From: Inia geoffrensis
Lineage: Eukaryota > Chordata > Mammalia > Artiodactyla > Iniidae
Direction: 5' to 3'
NCBI GenBank assembly: GCA_036417435.1
Contig: CM070899.1
Span: forward strand, 69,147,001-69,211,000
DNA: 64,000 bases
In this document: positions 23,601-34,491 of the stretch, piece after piece
Position numbering within the stretch: position 1 is the first letter of the stretch
How the letters are laid out: each line of letters begins with the position of its first letter
Made by a program: the position numbers and the translations under genes
Notes under the pieces: generated by a model
Database searches by the model: none
What the model was told of the DNA's origin: nothing
Seen by the model: only the letters and a program-made list of their open reading frames with translations

Positions 23601-23860
23601 TAGGTGATAATGATAGATAGACAGGAATATAGGTAGACCTACTATTGACAGGAACCACTATCTTGCATGCAGATATAGCATGCAGTTGTGGCTATAACTA
23701 GAACCTTTAACATTTTTATCTGCAGGAAAACATCTGGGCAGTATTTAATCAGCCTCTAGTACATCCTGCACACTGCTTCCAGAACTGTCTTTCTGAAGCA
23801 TAATATTTTATACAACATCATTGTATAATACCTCACCAGTGCCCAGTGTTTATCAGACAA
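20651..23860. other. Repeat-poor unique block
   Basis: About 3.2 kb with little recognisable transposon sequence (a faint reverse MIR-like stretch at 22140-22250). No supported gene. Several patches are dense in homeodomain-like TAAT/ATTA sites, for example 'gcctaatgattaccc' at about 23086-23100 (see findings). Confidence 0.5.
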
Positions 23861-23864
23861 TGGT

Positions 23865-24045
23865 TTGTTTGGTAATCAACTGGGAAAATTTTAAGACACG
23901 GGTTATTTCTGCCCCCTTTCTGACTCAGTATGTTTATGGTGGGAGTGGGGGTGGATAGGTGTACAAATAACAAACCTGTATTTTTAAATAATCTTCCTCA
24001 GGCTCTCTGGGTAAATCAGATTTGGAAGCCATTGACTACAGTATA
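23865..24045. mobile_element. Possible MER5-type hAT relic
   Basis: 'gtaatcaactgggaaaattttaagac' and the distal 'gtatttttaaataatcttcctcaggctctctgggtaaatcaga' resemble the two inverted arms of a MER5 element. It is strongly decayed and the ends are not defined. Confidence 0.4.
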
Positions 24046-24244
24046 CATCCCTAACTCTTTGGAGAACTAAAGGCCCTTTGCTGGAGGACGCTAGGAAACT
24101 ATCGTAAGAGTCCACACTGAGGCAGAAGAATACAGATGTAAAAACGGGACAGAGCAGGTAGGAGGAGCTCTGGATGTTACTCGGGATTTTGGATTAGGTG
24201 ATAGGAGGATAAAAACCAAAACAGGGATGTAAAATGAAGTAGAG

Positions 24245-24468
24245 CAGTGGTCCCCAACCGCCTGGGCCGTGGACCGCTAGCGGTCCGTTAGGAGCTGGGC
24301 CGCACAGCAGGAGGTGGGGGGCAGGTGAGGGAGCAAAGCTTCCTCTGCCGCTCCCCATCGCTCCCCATCACTCACATTACGGCCTGAACCGTTTCCCTCT
24401 CCCCGGTCTGTGGAAAAATTGTCTTCCATGAAACCGGTTCCTGGTGCCAGGAAGGTTGGGAATGGCTG
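24245..24468 (-). mobile_element. MER1-type hAT-Charlie nonautonomous DNA transposon
   Basis: Terminal inverted repeats are CAGTGGTCCCCAACCGCC at the left and 'ggttgggaatggctg' at the right. Internal 'tggaccgctagcggtccgttagg', 'ctgggccgcacagcaggaggtgg' and 'tgaaaccggttcctggtgcc' are typical of this CG-rich family. It is flanked by a perfect 8-bp target duplication (aagtagag at 24237-24244 and 24469-24476), the size hAT transposases make. It has no transposase gene. Orientation is assigned by resemblance only. Confidence 0.92.
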
Positions 24469-24479
24469 AAGTAGAGACA

Positions 24480-24941
24480 TATTTGAGGGATGAAGTAGAA
24501 AGTGAACGTATGAGAAAAGTGATGAGTTTAATGTGTGCAGAGTCTGAAGCAGTTGTCGATAATTAGCAGCTAGTTAAAATGAGAGCACTGGAGCTCAGGG
24601 AAAGCTTCTGGGTTAGACATATTGCTTTGAGAGTCAGCACTCATGGAGCATGGGTAAGATGACATAAGGAATATAGCTGAGAATTGAACCCTGAGTAGCT
24701 CCAAGATTCAGGGCAGGCAGCGGATGGGGAGCAGACACAGAGATGACTAAAAACAAGAGGTCGGAGAGTTAGAAGAGAGGCGTCCCAGAAGCTTGTGTGT
24801 CGGGGGTGAGGAGTTGACAGTGTCCCATGTTCTAGCGGGCCCCAGGAGGATTAGAACTGAAAGGCCTACACTAGGTTTGATGAGAGCCAATTTACTGATG
24901 TGTGTTGACAGACGTGTTGCTGCAATTCACTGGGAGGGAGT
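24480..24941 (-). mobile_element. L2 LINE segment, minus strand (right part follows after an L1)
   Basis: Purine-rich reverse L2 text such as 'gaattgaaccctgagtagctcc' and 'gtgtcccatgttctagcggg'. It appears to continue at 25757 after the inserted L1. It is diverged and assigned by general resemblance to the reverse of the L2 ORF region. Confidence 0.55.
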
Positions 24942-24959
24942 GGGGCTTGAAGATATTTA

Positions 24960-25738
24960 ATTATGTATTTATTTATTTTTATTGAAATATAGTTGATTTA
25001 CAATGTTGTGTTAGTTTCAGGTGTACAGCAAATTAATTCAGTTATATATATGTGTGGGTGTGTATGTGTGTGTATATATATATACATACATATATACATA
25101 TATATACATATTCTTTTTCAGATTCTTTTCCTTATAGGTTATTACAAAATTCTGAGTATAATTCCCTATGCTATATAGTAGGTCCTTGTTGATTATCTAT
25201 TTTATATATAGTAGTGTGTATATGTTAATCCCAAACTCCTAATTTATCCCTCCCCTACCCCTCACTATCCTCTTTGGTAACCATAAGTTTGTTTTCTGTG
25301 TCTGTGAGTCTATTTCTGTTTTGTAAATAAGTTCATTTGTATCATTTTTTTTAGATTCCACATATAAGCTGTATCGTATCATATTTGTCTTCGTCTGGCT
25401 TACTTCACTTAGTATAATTTCTAGGTCCATCCATGTTGCTGAAAATGGCATTATTTTGTTTCTTTTTATGGCTAATTAATATTCTATTATATATGTGTGT
25501 GTGTGTGTGTATATATATATACATCTTCTTTATCCACTCCTCTGTAAGTTGTGCTGCAATGAACATTGGAGTCAAGTATCTTTTCGAATTAGAGTTTTAT
25601 CTGGATATATGCCCAGGAGTGGGATTGCTGGATCATATGGTGACTCTATTTTTAGTTTTTAAGGAACCTCCATATTATTCTCCATAGTGGCTGCACCAAA
25701 TTACATTCCCACCAACAGTGTAGGAGTGTTCCTTTTTT
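24960..25738 (-). mobile_element. 5'-truncated L1 3' end, minus strand, inserted in L2
   Basis: Minus-strand L1 3' UTR and ORF2 C-terminal region: 'tttattgaaatatagttgatttacaatg', 'gtgtacagcaaattaattcag', 'ggtccatccatgttgctg', 'gggattgctggatcatatgg' and 'attcccaccaacagtgta'. The target duplication is ggggcttgaagatattta (24942-24959) and ggggctggaggatattta (25739-25756), 18 bp with two changes. TG/TA microsatellites have grown inside it. Confidence 0.94.
25047..25112. repeat. TG/TA microsatellite in L1 3' UTR
   Basis: Mixed tgtgtg and tatata/catatata run. A similar (GT)n(AT)n tract lies at 25490-25522. Confidence 0.9.
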
Positions 25739-25756
25739 GGGGCTGGAGGATATTTA

Positions 25757-26210
25757 AATTCTATTCTTCTCTTTAAAGCAGCTTGGTTGTGAGGGGATGA
25801 AGAGATGTAGTAATAGTTAAAGGGCCAAAGGCGGGATTTGTTAGGTAGAAGAGACTTGCGCATGTTTATATGCTAAGGAAAAAGAACAACTGAGGCGGGA
25901 AGATTGAGGATAAAGAGGAGAAGAGAAAATTGATGGAATGAGGCTGTCAAGGAGATGAGAGAGAAAGGGATTCAGAACACAGTTATGCATTTGGGCATGG
26001 GAAGCAAGAGAAATGGCCCTTCCTCTGAGGCTTAAGGTAGGATGGCAGTGTAGATAGAAATCTTATCTCAGGTGCGTTGTTAAGCCTGACGGGGGAAAGG
26101 TTGAGTAGGGCCTTGAGAATAGCAGTGAAATGTGGAGCAGCTTCTCTGCAAATTGAGAGAACAAGGCTCTGAGATTCTAGGCAATATGAATAATCCACTG
26201 GCAGTTAAGG
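25757..26210 (-). mobile_element. L2 LINE segment, minus strand (continuation)
   Basis: 'agagacttgcgcatgtttatatgctaaggaaaaag', 'aaaattgatggaatgaggctgtcaaggagatgag' and 'ggattcagaacacagttatgcatttgg' resemble the reverse of the 5' part of the L2 ORF. It is the other half of the copy split by the L1 at 24960-25738. Confidence 0.55.
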
Positions 26211-26539
26211 ACTATGAAAATATAACAGCACAAACCTCATCTACTTTGTGGTTTTTCTCCCATAGTTCTCAGCAGGGTATACAGTAGATTCAGAGTTGGG
26301 TTTTTTCAGGGAGGGTATGTAGAACAATAAGATAGAACTCTAACGATAATAAGAATTGGGAGGTTGGAAATTATGATTCTGAGCATTAGACTGGAAGTGT
26401 AAGCCCTACCATCATAGAACAGAAGTGAAAGTTCTTGGAGTCAGGAATTAAAGGAATTGAGAGGTGAGATGTGAGTTGGTGTGGGATAAAGCCTAAAATT
26501 AAGGCTCAATATGATGTGCTGCCTTGACATCTGGTAAAA

Positions 26540-26960
26540 TAAGAAGGGCCTCAAATACCTTAATCACAAGCTTCCCCCACTCCCACTCTGCTCTCAGAGG
26601 TAAGACCCCCTAGCCAAACAGCCCTCCTTATCATGGGGACCAGGTGCAGTTCCTGCTTATCCCTGAGTAGTGGGTTTCAGTTCCCTGTCATCCCATAGAA
26701 TTATCCCAGCAAGCCAATCCCCTGGGAACCAGGGGCACCTACCCTCTTGGTACTATAACACCGCCTCCCCACTGCCCCTTGGTAGTTCACTCTGCTCCCA
26801 AGCACAAGCCCATGTAGCCTGGCCTGGCATATGGTGTCCTCCTCTCCTGAGCTGTGAGTATTATGAGTATCATGGGACCTTTGGGGCCATCCTCATAACT
26901 CCAGGGCAGGGATCCCTCCCTCACCAACAGGGTTCTGAATAGGAGGTGATTAAAACAATT
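26540..26960 (+). mobile_element. Possible old solo LTR
   Basis: A C-rich U3-like part is followed by a TATA-like 'ctataacaccgcctcccc' near 26754, then a promoter-proximal C/T-rich stretch. It resembles the layout of an ERV1 LTR. Family and ends are not determined. No retroviral internal sequence is next to it. Confidence 0.35.
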
Positions 26961-27580
26961 GGGTGTGATGTTCACCTGGACAAGATGACACCCAGTAGGT
27001 GGAAGTAGTGTTTTTCTGAAGGAAATGAATGTTCCCACTGTCAGTCATCCAGGGAAGTGATTAATCATGGGGCAGAAATTGAGAAAGCTTTGTATGCCAA
27101 GCTTTGAAGGATGTAAAGTTACAGAGCTCATCATGGTCATTCATGTTCTAATTGTGTTACCTGGAGCAATTTTGTTGGGAAATGGATAAAGGCAGTCAAA
27201 TTTAGATGGACAGAGAGGAGGGAAAAGTCAGCAGGTGCCTTGGAAGAGTGTGGCACCCTGAAGAGTTGAGGCAACTCATGACCCCAATCAGGGAGGCAAG
27301 ATAGACAAGAAAAGCATGTATGGCATGATGTCAGGACTTGGGGAAGAGGGAAATTGAGAGTCAAGAGCCAGTTTTAGTAAATGCTGGAAAGCAATTTTGA
27401 GGCAGGTGGAGCATTAAAGATAAGAGCAGACAGAGAATATCCCGGTAACATTAGCCATGTGCGTGGGGTCTAAGATTGTCAGAAACTGCTGACCTTCCTA
27501 ATCCTCAAGCTGAGGCATGTCGGAGAGTTGTAGGAGGTCAGAAAAAAGGACCCACGTCTTCTGAGACAGATCTGTGCCAG
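26961..27580. other. Unassigned purine-rich DNA
   Basis: Possibly a highly decayed old element. No gene seen. Confidence 0.4.
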
Positions 27581-27584
27581 ATGT

Positions 27585-27755
27585 TATACTGGACACTAGG
27601 CATGATACTTCATTTAATTCTTTACCAAGCCAAATAAGATGGGTGTTATCATATTATCGTCTCCATTTTTTTCAGAGGTGGTAGCTGACGACCATAGAAA
27701 TAGGGAAACCTGGCCAAATTGTCAGAGACAAAGGCTAGACTAGAACATTGATCTC
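27585..27755 (-). repeat. MIR SINE, minus strand
   Basis: 'ggacactaggcatgatacttcatttaattctttaccaagccaaataagatgggtgttatcatattatcgtctcc' is the reverse MIR tail and core. Confidence 0.78.
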
Positions 27756-27799
27756 CTAAGTCCCACTACTGTCCTACAGTGACTCTGTCAGTTCCTATC

Positions 27800-27950
27800 A
27801 CTGAACATTTTATTTTGAGATGCTATTATGTTCAAAACTCTATTTTAGACACCGAGGATACAGGACATCAGTGGATACAAGAGTTCCTTGCTTTCAAAGA
27901 GCCTACAACATAATGGGAAATGTTGTCATAGTCATTCCTCCGGGAGAAAC
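27800..27950 (-). repeat. L2 3' end, minus strand
   Basis: 'accgaggatacaggacatcagtggatacaagagttccttgctttcaaagagcctacaacataatggg' is the reverse of the L2 3' tail. The same piece recurs at 50110-50225 and 63406-63640. Confidence 0.68.
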
Positions 27951-29200
27951 AATGACTTATGCCAAAAGAATTTTTAAAAATTGGTAATGTGAGGTCTGTC
28001 TTTACTGCATACTGGATTATAAGTTATTTTCAAACCTAGTGTAATCCTTTTGCCAAACATGAGAAGAGGGATCACTTTTACTAGTGAATATAGAAGCATC
28101 TATTTTTAATCACCCTTTTGTTTTTGGATCTTGCACCAGCCCCTACAGCTTAAAGCTGTGTCTATTTCTCTTATAAGCAGCCTAGTTATAGGCATTGTAT
28201 GTGGTTCTTTAAGAGCCTTATGATTTTTTATTATCCCTTTGTGACAGTTTTCTCAGAGTTATGCAAATGGTATGCCAAGTGTAGTAGACTGAAATTTCTT
28301 CCATTTTATCTCTGTCCAAATAGAAGTTGCCTCATCTGCATATAACAGTTCCCTTTGCAACTCAGTTGTAGTAGAAAATTGGAATTCATTTGTATTTGCA
28401 TTTCCTGGGGATACAGACAAGAGCAGATGCCAATAATGGATGTCATAATTTGCTGCCTTCTCTTTGCTGCCTATAAATCTTTGAATATTTTTCCTACAAT
28501 AGCAAGCAAAGAGATTCAGCAAGCATAATGGGGAGAGAGGAGATGTAAATCTCAGCAGTGGTGGTGGATTCCAGCTATGAATATTTCAGAAACAAGGCAC
28601 TCTCTTTAAATGAAACACTAATGGTTTTTAAGATGCTGATAGGCCTGATGTGCTTTTGATTTCATTTAATAACCAAAGCTCCTGACTGCATAACACTAGT
28701 TCCAGGTTGGTATATTCTAAATAAAGTCTTTTCTCCAGTGCTGGCCTTATTGTGGTGTTAAATCTTGATTGCCTACACACTACACCAGAGATATGCAGGT
28801 ACGCACAGTTCAAAATTTAAATTATTTATATTTGGTTTTGAAATGACACGTATACAAAAAGTCTCTCTCTCTCTCATTTTACACACAGGCATACAAATAT
28901 GCACACTCACCCAAATTCACCCCCAAACACCTAGCCTTGAGTCTTTGCTTCCCTGAACCTTTTTCCAGTAGTTTGTGACTCAACTGAGTGTTGGTGATTA
29001 TCCAAACATCGATATGAAAGACAACATTTTTACTCAAATTATGAGTCCCAAATATAGAGATTTCAAAATGTAATGCTATTGATCAAATGTTAATTTTGTG
29101 GGTTTTTTTACATCTTATATTTTACAAGTAATAAATTAGGAAATCCAAAATTCTCCAATCTCCTCCTTTTCTAAAGCACTTGGGCCATTTTTCTACAGTT
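27951..29200. other. Unique AT-rich DNA
   Basis: No gene or confident repeat. A short TC/CA run lies at about 28863-28890. Confidence 0.5.
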
Positions 29201-29540
29201 TCACTTTATTTATTTATTTTTTAACATCTTTATTGGAGTATAATTGCTTTACACTGTTGTATTAGTTGCTGCTGTATAACAAAGTAAATCATCTATACAT
29301 ACACATATATCCCCATATCCCCTCCCTCTTGTGTCTCCCTCCCACCCTCCCTATCCCACCCCTCTAGGTGGTCACGAAACACCAGCTGATCTCCCTGTGC
29401 CATGTGGCTGCTTCCCACTAGATACCTGTTTTACATTTGGTAGTGTATATATGTCAATTCCACTCTCTCACTTTGTCTCAGCTTACCATTCACCCTCCCC
29501 ATGTCCTCGTGTCCATTCACTATGTCTGTGTCTTCTTCTT

Positions 29541-29850
29541 GGATTGATCCCTTGATCTTTATGTAGTGTTCTTCTTTGTCTCTTGTAATAATCTTTATTT
29601 TAAAGCCTATTTTGTCTGATATGAGAATTGCTACTCCAGCTTTCTTTTGGTTTCCATTTGCATGGAATATTTTTTTCCATCTCCTCACTTTCAGTCTATA
29701 TGTGTCCCTAGGTCTGAAGTGGGTCTCTTGTATACAACATCTATATGGGTCTTGTTTTTGTATCCATTCAGCCAGTCTGTGTCTTTTGGTTGGAGCATTA
29801 AATCCATTTACATTTAAGGTAATTATCGATATGTATGTTCCTATTCCCAT
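29541..29850 (-). pseudogene. L1 ORF2 N-terminal endonuclease remnant
   Basis: The frame starts MGIGTYISIITLNVNGFNAP and contains QETHFRPRDTYRLK, the AP-endonuclease start of L1 ORF2p. It keeps about 100 codons and then runs across the deletion joint (after GSIQEE) into translated 3' UTR, ending as a 139-codon chimeric frame at 29431. Unlike the 52.5-kb copy, it has no stop after RLKVR. Reverse-transcriptase and C-terminal parts are absent, so it cannot function. Confidence 0.9.
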
Positions 29851-29908
29851 TTTCTTAATTGTTTTGGGTTTGTTATTGTAGGTCTTTTCCTTCTATTGTG
29901 TTTCCTGC

Positions 29909-30786
29909 CTAGAGAAGTTCCTTTAACGTTTGTTGTAAAGCTGGTTTGGTGGTGCTGAGCTTTTGCTTCTCTGTAAGGGTTTTAATTTCTCCATCGAATC
30001 TGAATGAGATCCTGGCTGGGTAGAGTAATCTTGGTTGTAGGTTTTTCCCTTTCATCACTTTAAATATGTCCTGCCACTCCCTTCTGGCTTGCAGAGTTTC
30101 TGCTGAAAGATCAGCTGTTAACCTTATAGGGATTCCCTTTTATGTTATTTGTTGCTTTTCCCTTGCTACTTTTAATATTGTTTCTTTGTATTTAATTTTT
30201 GATAGTTTGATTAATATGTGTCTTGGCGTGTTTCTCCTTGGATTTATCCTGTATGTGACTCTCTTTTCTTCCTGGACTTGATTGACTATTTCCTTTCCCA
30301 TATTAGGGAAGTTTTCAACTATAATCTCTTCAAATATTTTCGCAGTGCCTTTCTTTTTCTCTTCTTCTTCTGGGACCCCTATAATTCGAATGTTGGTGCA
30401 TTTAATGTTGTCTCAGAGGTCTCTGAGACTGTCCTCAGTTCTTTTCATTTTTTCCTTTATCCTGCTCTGCGGTGGTTATTTCCAGTATTTTATCTTCCAG
30501 GTCACTTATCTGTTCTTCTGCCTCAGTTATTCTGCTATTGATTCCTTCTAGAGAATTTTAAATTTCATTTATTGTGTTGTTCATCATTGTTTGCTCCTTA
30601 GTTCTTCTAGGTCATTGTTAAGCGTTTCTTGTATTTTCTCTATTCTATTTCCAAGATTTGGATCATCTTTACTCTCATTATTCTGAGTTCTTTTTCAGCT
30701 AGACCACCTATTTTCTCTTCATTTGTTTGGTCTGGTGGGTTTTTACCTTGCTCCTTCAGCTGTTGCATATTTCTCTGTCTTCTCAT
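29909..30786 (-). pseudogene. L1 ORF1 remnant
   Basis: Collinear with the intact ORF1 at 54504-55394. The start corresponds to the reverse of 'ttctcat' at 30784-30786 and the stop to the reverse of 'cta' at 29909-29911. The span of 878 bases against 891, not a multiple of three, shows indels. Several stops interrupt every frame. The encoded protein would have been the L1 RNA-binding chaperone. Confidence 0.88.
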
Positions 30787-31290
30787 TTTGCTTAACTTAC
30801 TGTGTTTGGGGTCTCCTTTTTTCAGGCTGCATGTTCTTAGGTCCCATTGTTTTTGGTGTCTACCCCCTGTGGATATGGTTGGTTCAGTGGGTTGTGTAGG
30901 CTTCCTGGTGGAGGGAACTGATGCCTGTGTTCTGGTGGATGAGGCTGGATCTTGTCTTTCTGGTGGGCAGGTCCACATCTGGTGGTGTGTTTTGGGGTGT
31001 CTGTGACCTTATTGTGATTTTAGGCAGCCTCTCTGCTAATGGGTGGGGTTGTGTTCCTGTCTTGCTAGTTGTTTGGCATGGGGTGTCCAGCACTGGAGTT
31101 TGCTGGTCGTTGAGTGGAGCTGGGTCTTAACGTTGAGACAGAGATCTCTGGGAGAGCTCTCGCCTACTGATATTACGTGGGGCCGGGAGGTCTCTGGTGG
31201 TCCAGTGTCCTGAACTCGGCTCTCCCACCTCAGTGGCTTAGGCCTGACACCTGGCCAGAGCACCACTACCCTGTCAGCAACATGACCCCA

Positions 31291-32005
31291 GATTCAGTTT
31301 CTGCTTTCTTGGAGTGCCGTCTTCTGCCCCAACTCCTGTTTTCTGTTTAGTTAAGCAAGGAGGCATTAGACTGAGGGGGCTCCAGTGCCTTGACAACCAA
31401 CATAAGCAAACCAAAATCTGTACCATTTTACTTTAAATGTAAACCTTTGTTTACTACATTGTTTCAGAAATTCTGGAGCCTCTGGCAAGATTACCTCTCA
31501 TACACAGTTTTTCCTTTTTAACACCTGCCAACGTATACAGCCTTTCTATAAGGTGTCTATTATTACTCTAGTGAGATGTTGAAATACGTTAATTAGTGTA
31601 ATGTTGTACACTAACCCCAGTATACCTCATTAACCAGCTATATTCAGTAATACTACTGCCAGGAAGTATTGGCAGCTTATAGCTTAAAGAAAATTATCCA
31701 AAAGAAAAAAAGGAAAAGGGAAAGAAAGAAAGAAAAGAAAAGGACCTAAATAAAAGTTAACACCTAGCCTATTGATGAGCTTCCACTGAGTTCAGAAAAA
31801 TGTTGAAATCAGATATATACGATTCTGACCACAAATCTCCTCCAGATTTGAAGTCAGTGATCTTGTTGCCTAAATTATTGTTCACTCCCTAACTTGGCTA
31901 CTCTGTTCTCAGCTTAATTACCTCTTTTCTCTTCCTAACAAGCCAAGTGTAATCTTCATGACAAAATCTTTTCTAATTCCTCAGCAAAGAGTTTCTCATT
32001 CCTCC
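31291..32005. other. Unassigned DNA
   Basis: Nothing firm, apart from an A/G-rich simple stretch at 31688-31745. Confidence 0.45.
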
Positions 32006-32380
32006 TGTAGGAGAGCTGCTGGTGCCCAGCCCAGATCCCTTTTAGCAGCTGACGTACAATGATTGCCTCCTACCAACAGGAGCCTCCTCACTCAGAAGCG
32101 TCTGAAATGTTGCTCTCTGTCCCAGAGCTGGTGATATGGGGGGACAAAAGTCTGCCCTCTTGCCTCCAGGTGGGACAACTCGGTGTGCCCTTCATGCTGG
32201 AGGGTTCACCAGGGGATCGCTGAGGCTAGATTTCTGCTGTATCTCCGTCTAGCTTCATCCTCTGCCCTATTCTGCTTTCCTCACTAACTTAAAGTTTCTT
32301 CTGAGAGAACTCCTTCATTAAGTCATTTGCACTAGAATCCCTGTCTCTGGCTCTGATTTTAGAAAACCCAACCCAAGATA
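32006..32380 (+). mobile_element. 5' LTR of an ERV-L type provirus relic
   Basis: Begins about TGTAGGAGAGCTGCTGG. Its end, 'cattaagtcatttgcactagaatccctgtctctggctctg', is repeated at 35040-35117, as expected for paired LTRs. It is followed directly by 'gttggtaccaggaa', a primer-binding-site-like sequence typical of ERV-L. LTR16/33-like by recollection, exact family uncertain. Confidence 0.7.
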
Positions 32381-33850
32381 GTTGGTACCAGGAATAATCC
32401 TAGGAAGCAGTCTCTAAGGATAGGAGGCTGGAGTCAGATCATTCACCAGCCAGATGGCAACAAAGACTTCATTACTTTTGATTAGTAGAGTACTGATTCC
32501 TGACCTGCTATAGCAGTACAACTGCTGAGGCTTTCACCTCTGGTGACCTTGGATGGGATACAGGTGGACATAGCTTGTGTAATGGTCCTGAGGCTTAAGA
32601 ATTTCAGGGAAAATAATAACTGTAAAGACTGAGGTATTTGGGAGCTGTTGCTAAGTGCTACTAATGCCTTAAAGAGAGAAAATGACAGGCTCAGACTCAG
32701 TCTCCAATTTAAAGTAAAACATACTTCCTTGGCTGCAATTAAAGAGACCTGTACCTCTTGTTGCCAAAGTGCAGGCAGATCTGACAGCCAGTCACAGGAC
32801 TTAACTGTAAGAGTGGCAGAAATTCAAAGAAAGCTGAATTCATAGGCTTGGTGAGTCTGTGATACCAGTCAGAGCCCTCCCAGATAGGGATGGGCCCGAT
32901 TGAATGGGCACCCTCTCAATATGGTTCATCTGGCTACTACCATGGCTGACTGTCTGACCTGTCAACCACAAAGACCAGCACTTAGCCTCCAATCAATTTA
33001 AGCAAACTGATAAAATTGGACCCTTTCCACCCTAGAAAGAGAAACCATTTAATCTGACTGTGATTAACTCGTATTCTGGATATGAGTTTGCATTTCGTAT
33101 TCACAGTGCCTCAGCTAGTATCAAGATTCAAAGATCTGATCTACCAGCATGAAATCCAGTATAATATTGCCATGAAGCAAGACCCACTTTATGGCAAATG
33201 AGGTGTACTGTTCCTACCACATACTATACCATTCAGAAGCGGCCAGCCTGACAGAGTGTTGGAATGGCCTCTTGAAAGTACAGCTGAGGCTTGGAGATGA
33301 CACCCCGTAACGTGGTGCTATGTCTCCAACAGGTAGAATATATGGATCTGGTGATCAAGGCATGGAAGTGGGAGTCAGCCAACACCTATAACTGAAGTAA
33401 CCCATTTGGAGAATTTGTGCTTCCCAACCCCACATATTTAGGCTCTGTGTGTCTAGAGGCCTCAAGAAGAGGAATGCTGTTTAAATTTTCCACTGAAATA
33501 AAAACTGCAGCTGCCACTGGTCATTCTAGGCTCCTTATACCAATAGACCAGCAGCAGAAAAAAAGGGAAATTACCATACTGGCATGGGTAATTGAACTCT
33601 GATAAGCAGGAAGTAAGACTCGTTGCATCGTGAGGTAAGGAGGAATATTTTTGGCACACAAGTGACTCCATGAGTCATCTCTTGGTATTCCCATGCTCCA
33701 TTTTAATAGTGAATGTGTAAATGGTAAGTGGGTTAATATAGCAACCATGACCTAGAATGGTCAAGGTAACCAGAGATTCAGATCTGTCAGGGATGACAGT
33801 CTGGGTCACCTTACCAGGAAAGCTACCTGAATCAACAAAAGTGTTATCTA

Positions 33851-34200
33851 GGGATTTCCCTGGTGGTGCAGTGGTTAAGAATCTGCCTGCCAATGCGGGG
33901 TACATGGGTTCAAGCCCTGGTCCGGGAAGATCCCACATGCCGTGGAGCAACTAAGCCAGTGTGCCACAACTGCTGAGTCTGTGCTCTAGAGCCCATGAGC
34001 CACAACTACTGAGCCCACGTACCACAACTACTGAAGCCTGCACGCCTAGAACTCATGCTCTGCAACAAGAGAAGCCACCGCAATGCTAAGCCCGTGCACT
34101 GCAACAAAGAGTAGCCCCCACTCACCGCACCTAGAGAAAGCCCATGTGCAGCAACAAAGACCCAACACAGCCAAAAATTAATTAATTAATTAATTTTAAA
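33851..34200 (+). mobile_element. CHR-type SINE, first unit of a tandem pair
   Basis: Full head (gggatttccctggtggtgcagtgg), B-box area 'gggttcaagccctgg' near 33906-33920, the long 'ccacaactactgagcc' body and a (taat)n tail at 34178-34199. The 5' target duplication aaaagtgttatcta is at 33837-33850. The matching 3' copy is not found after this unit but only after the second one. Confidence 0.94.
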
Positions 34201-34491
34201 AAAGAAGCCACCTACCAATGCAGGGGACACGGGTTCCAGCCCTGGTCCGGGAAGATCCCACGTGCCACGGAGCAACTAAGCCTGTGTGCCACAACTACTG
34301 AAGCCTGCGCGCCTAGAGCCTGTGCTCCGCAACAAGAGAAGCCACCGCAATGCGAAGCCCGTGCACTGCAACAAAGAGTAGCCCCCACTCGCCGCAACTA
34401 GAGAAAGCCTGTGCACAGCGATGATGACCCAATGCAGCCAAAACTAAAATAAATAAATAAATAAATAAATTTATTTATAAAAATAATTTTA
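34201..34491 (+). mobile_element. CHR-type SINE, second unit, 5'-truncated
   Basis: Begins inside the element at 'gaagccacctaccaatgcagg', lacking the head with the A box, and directly joins the tail of the first unit. It ends in (aaat)n at 34447-34491 and is followed by aaaagtgttatcca (34492-34505), the partner of the duplication before the first unit. Confidence 0.94.

Larger units (their letters stand above)
29207..31290 (-). mobile_element. Internally deleted L1, minus strand
   Basis: Reading on the minus strand from 31290 down, the order is: end of 5' UTR (compare 54040-54503 in the full-length copy), ORF1 (30786-29909), inter-ORF spacer, ORF2 start (29850 to about 29541), then an abrupt switch at about 29531-29541 into the 3' UTR, and a poly(A) end near 29215. 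About 3.5 kb of ORF2 and 3' UTR present in the full-length copy is missing. The 5' end is truncated inside the 5' UTR. It cannot encode a complete ORF2. Confidence 0.93.
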
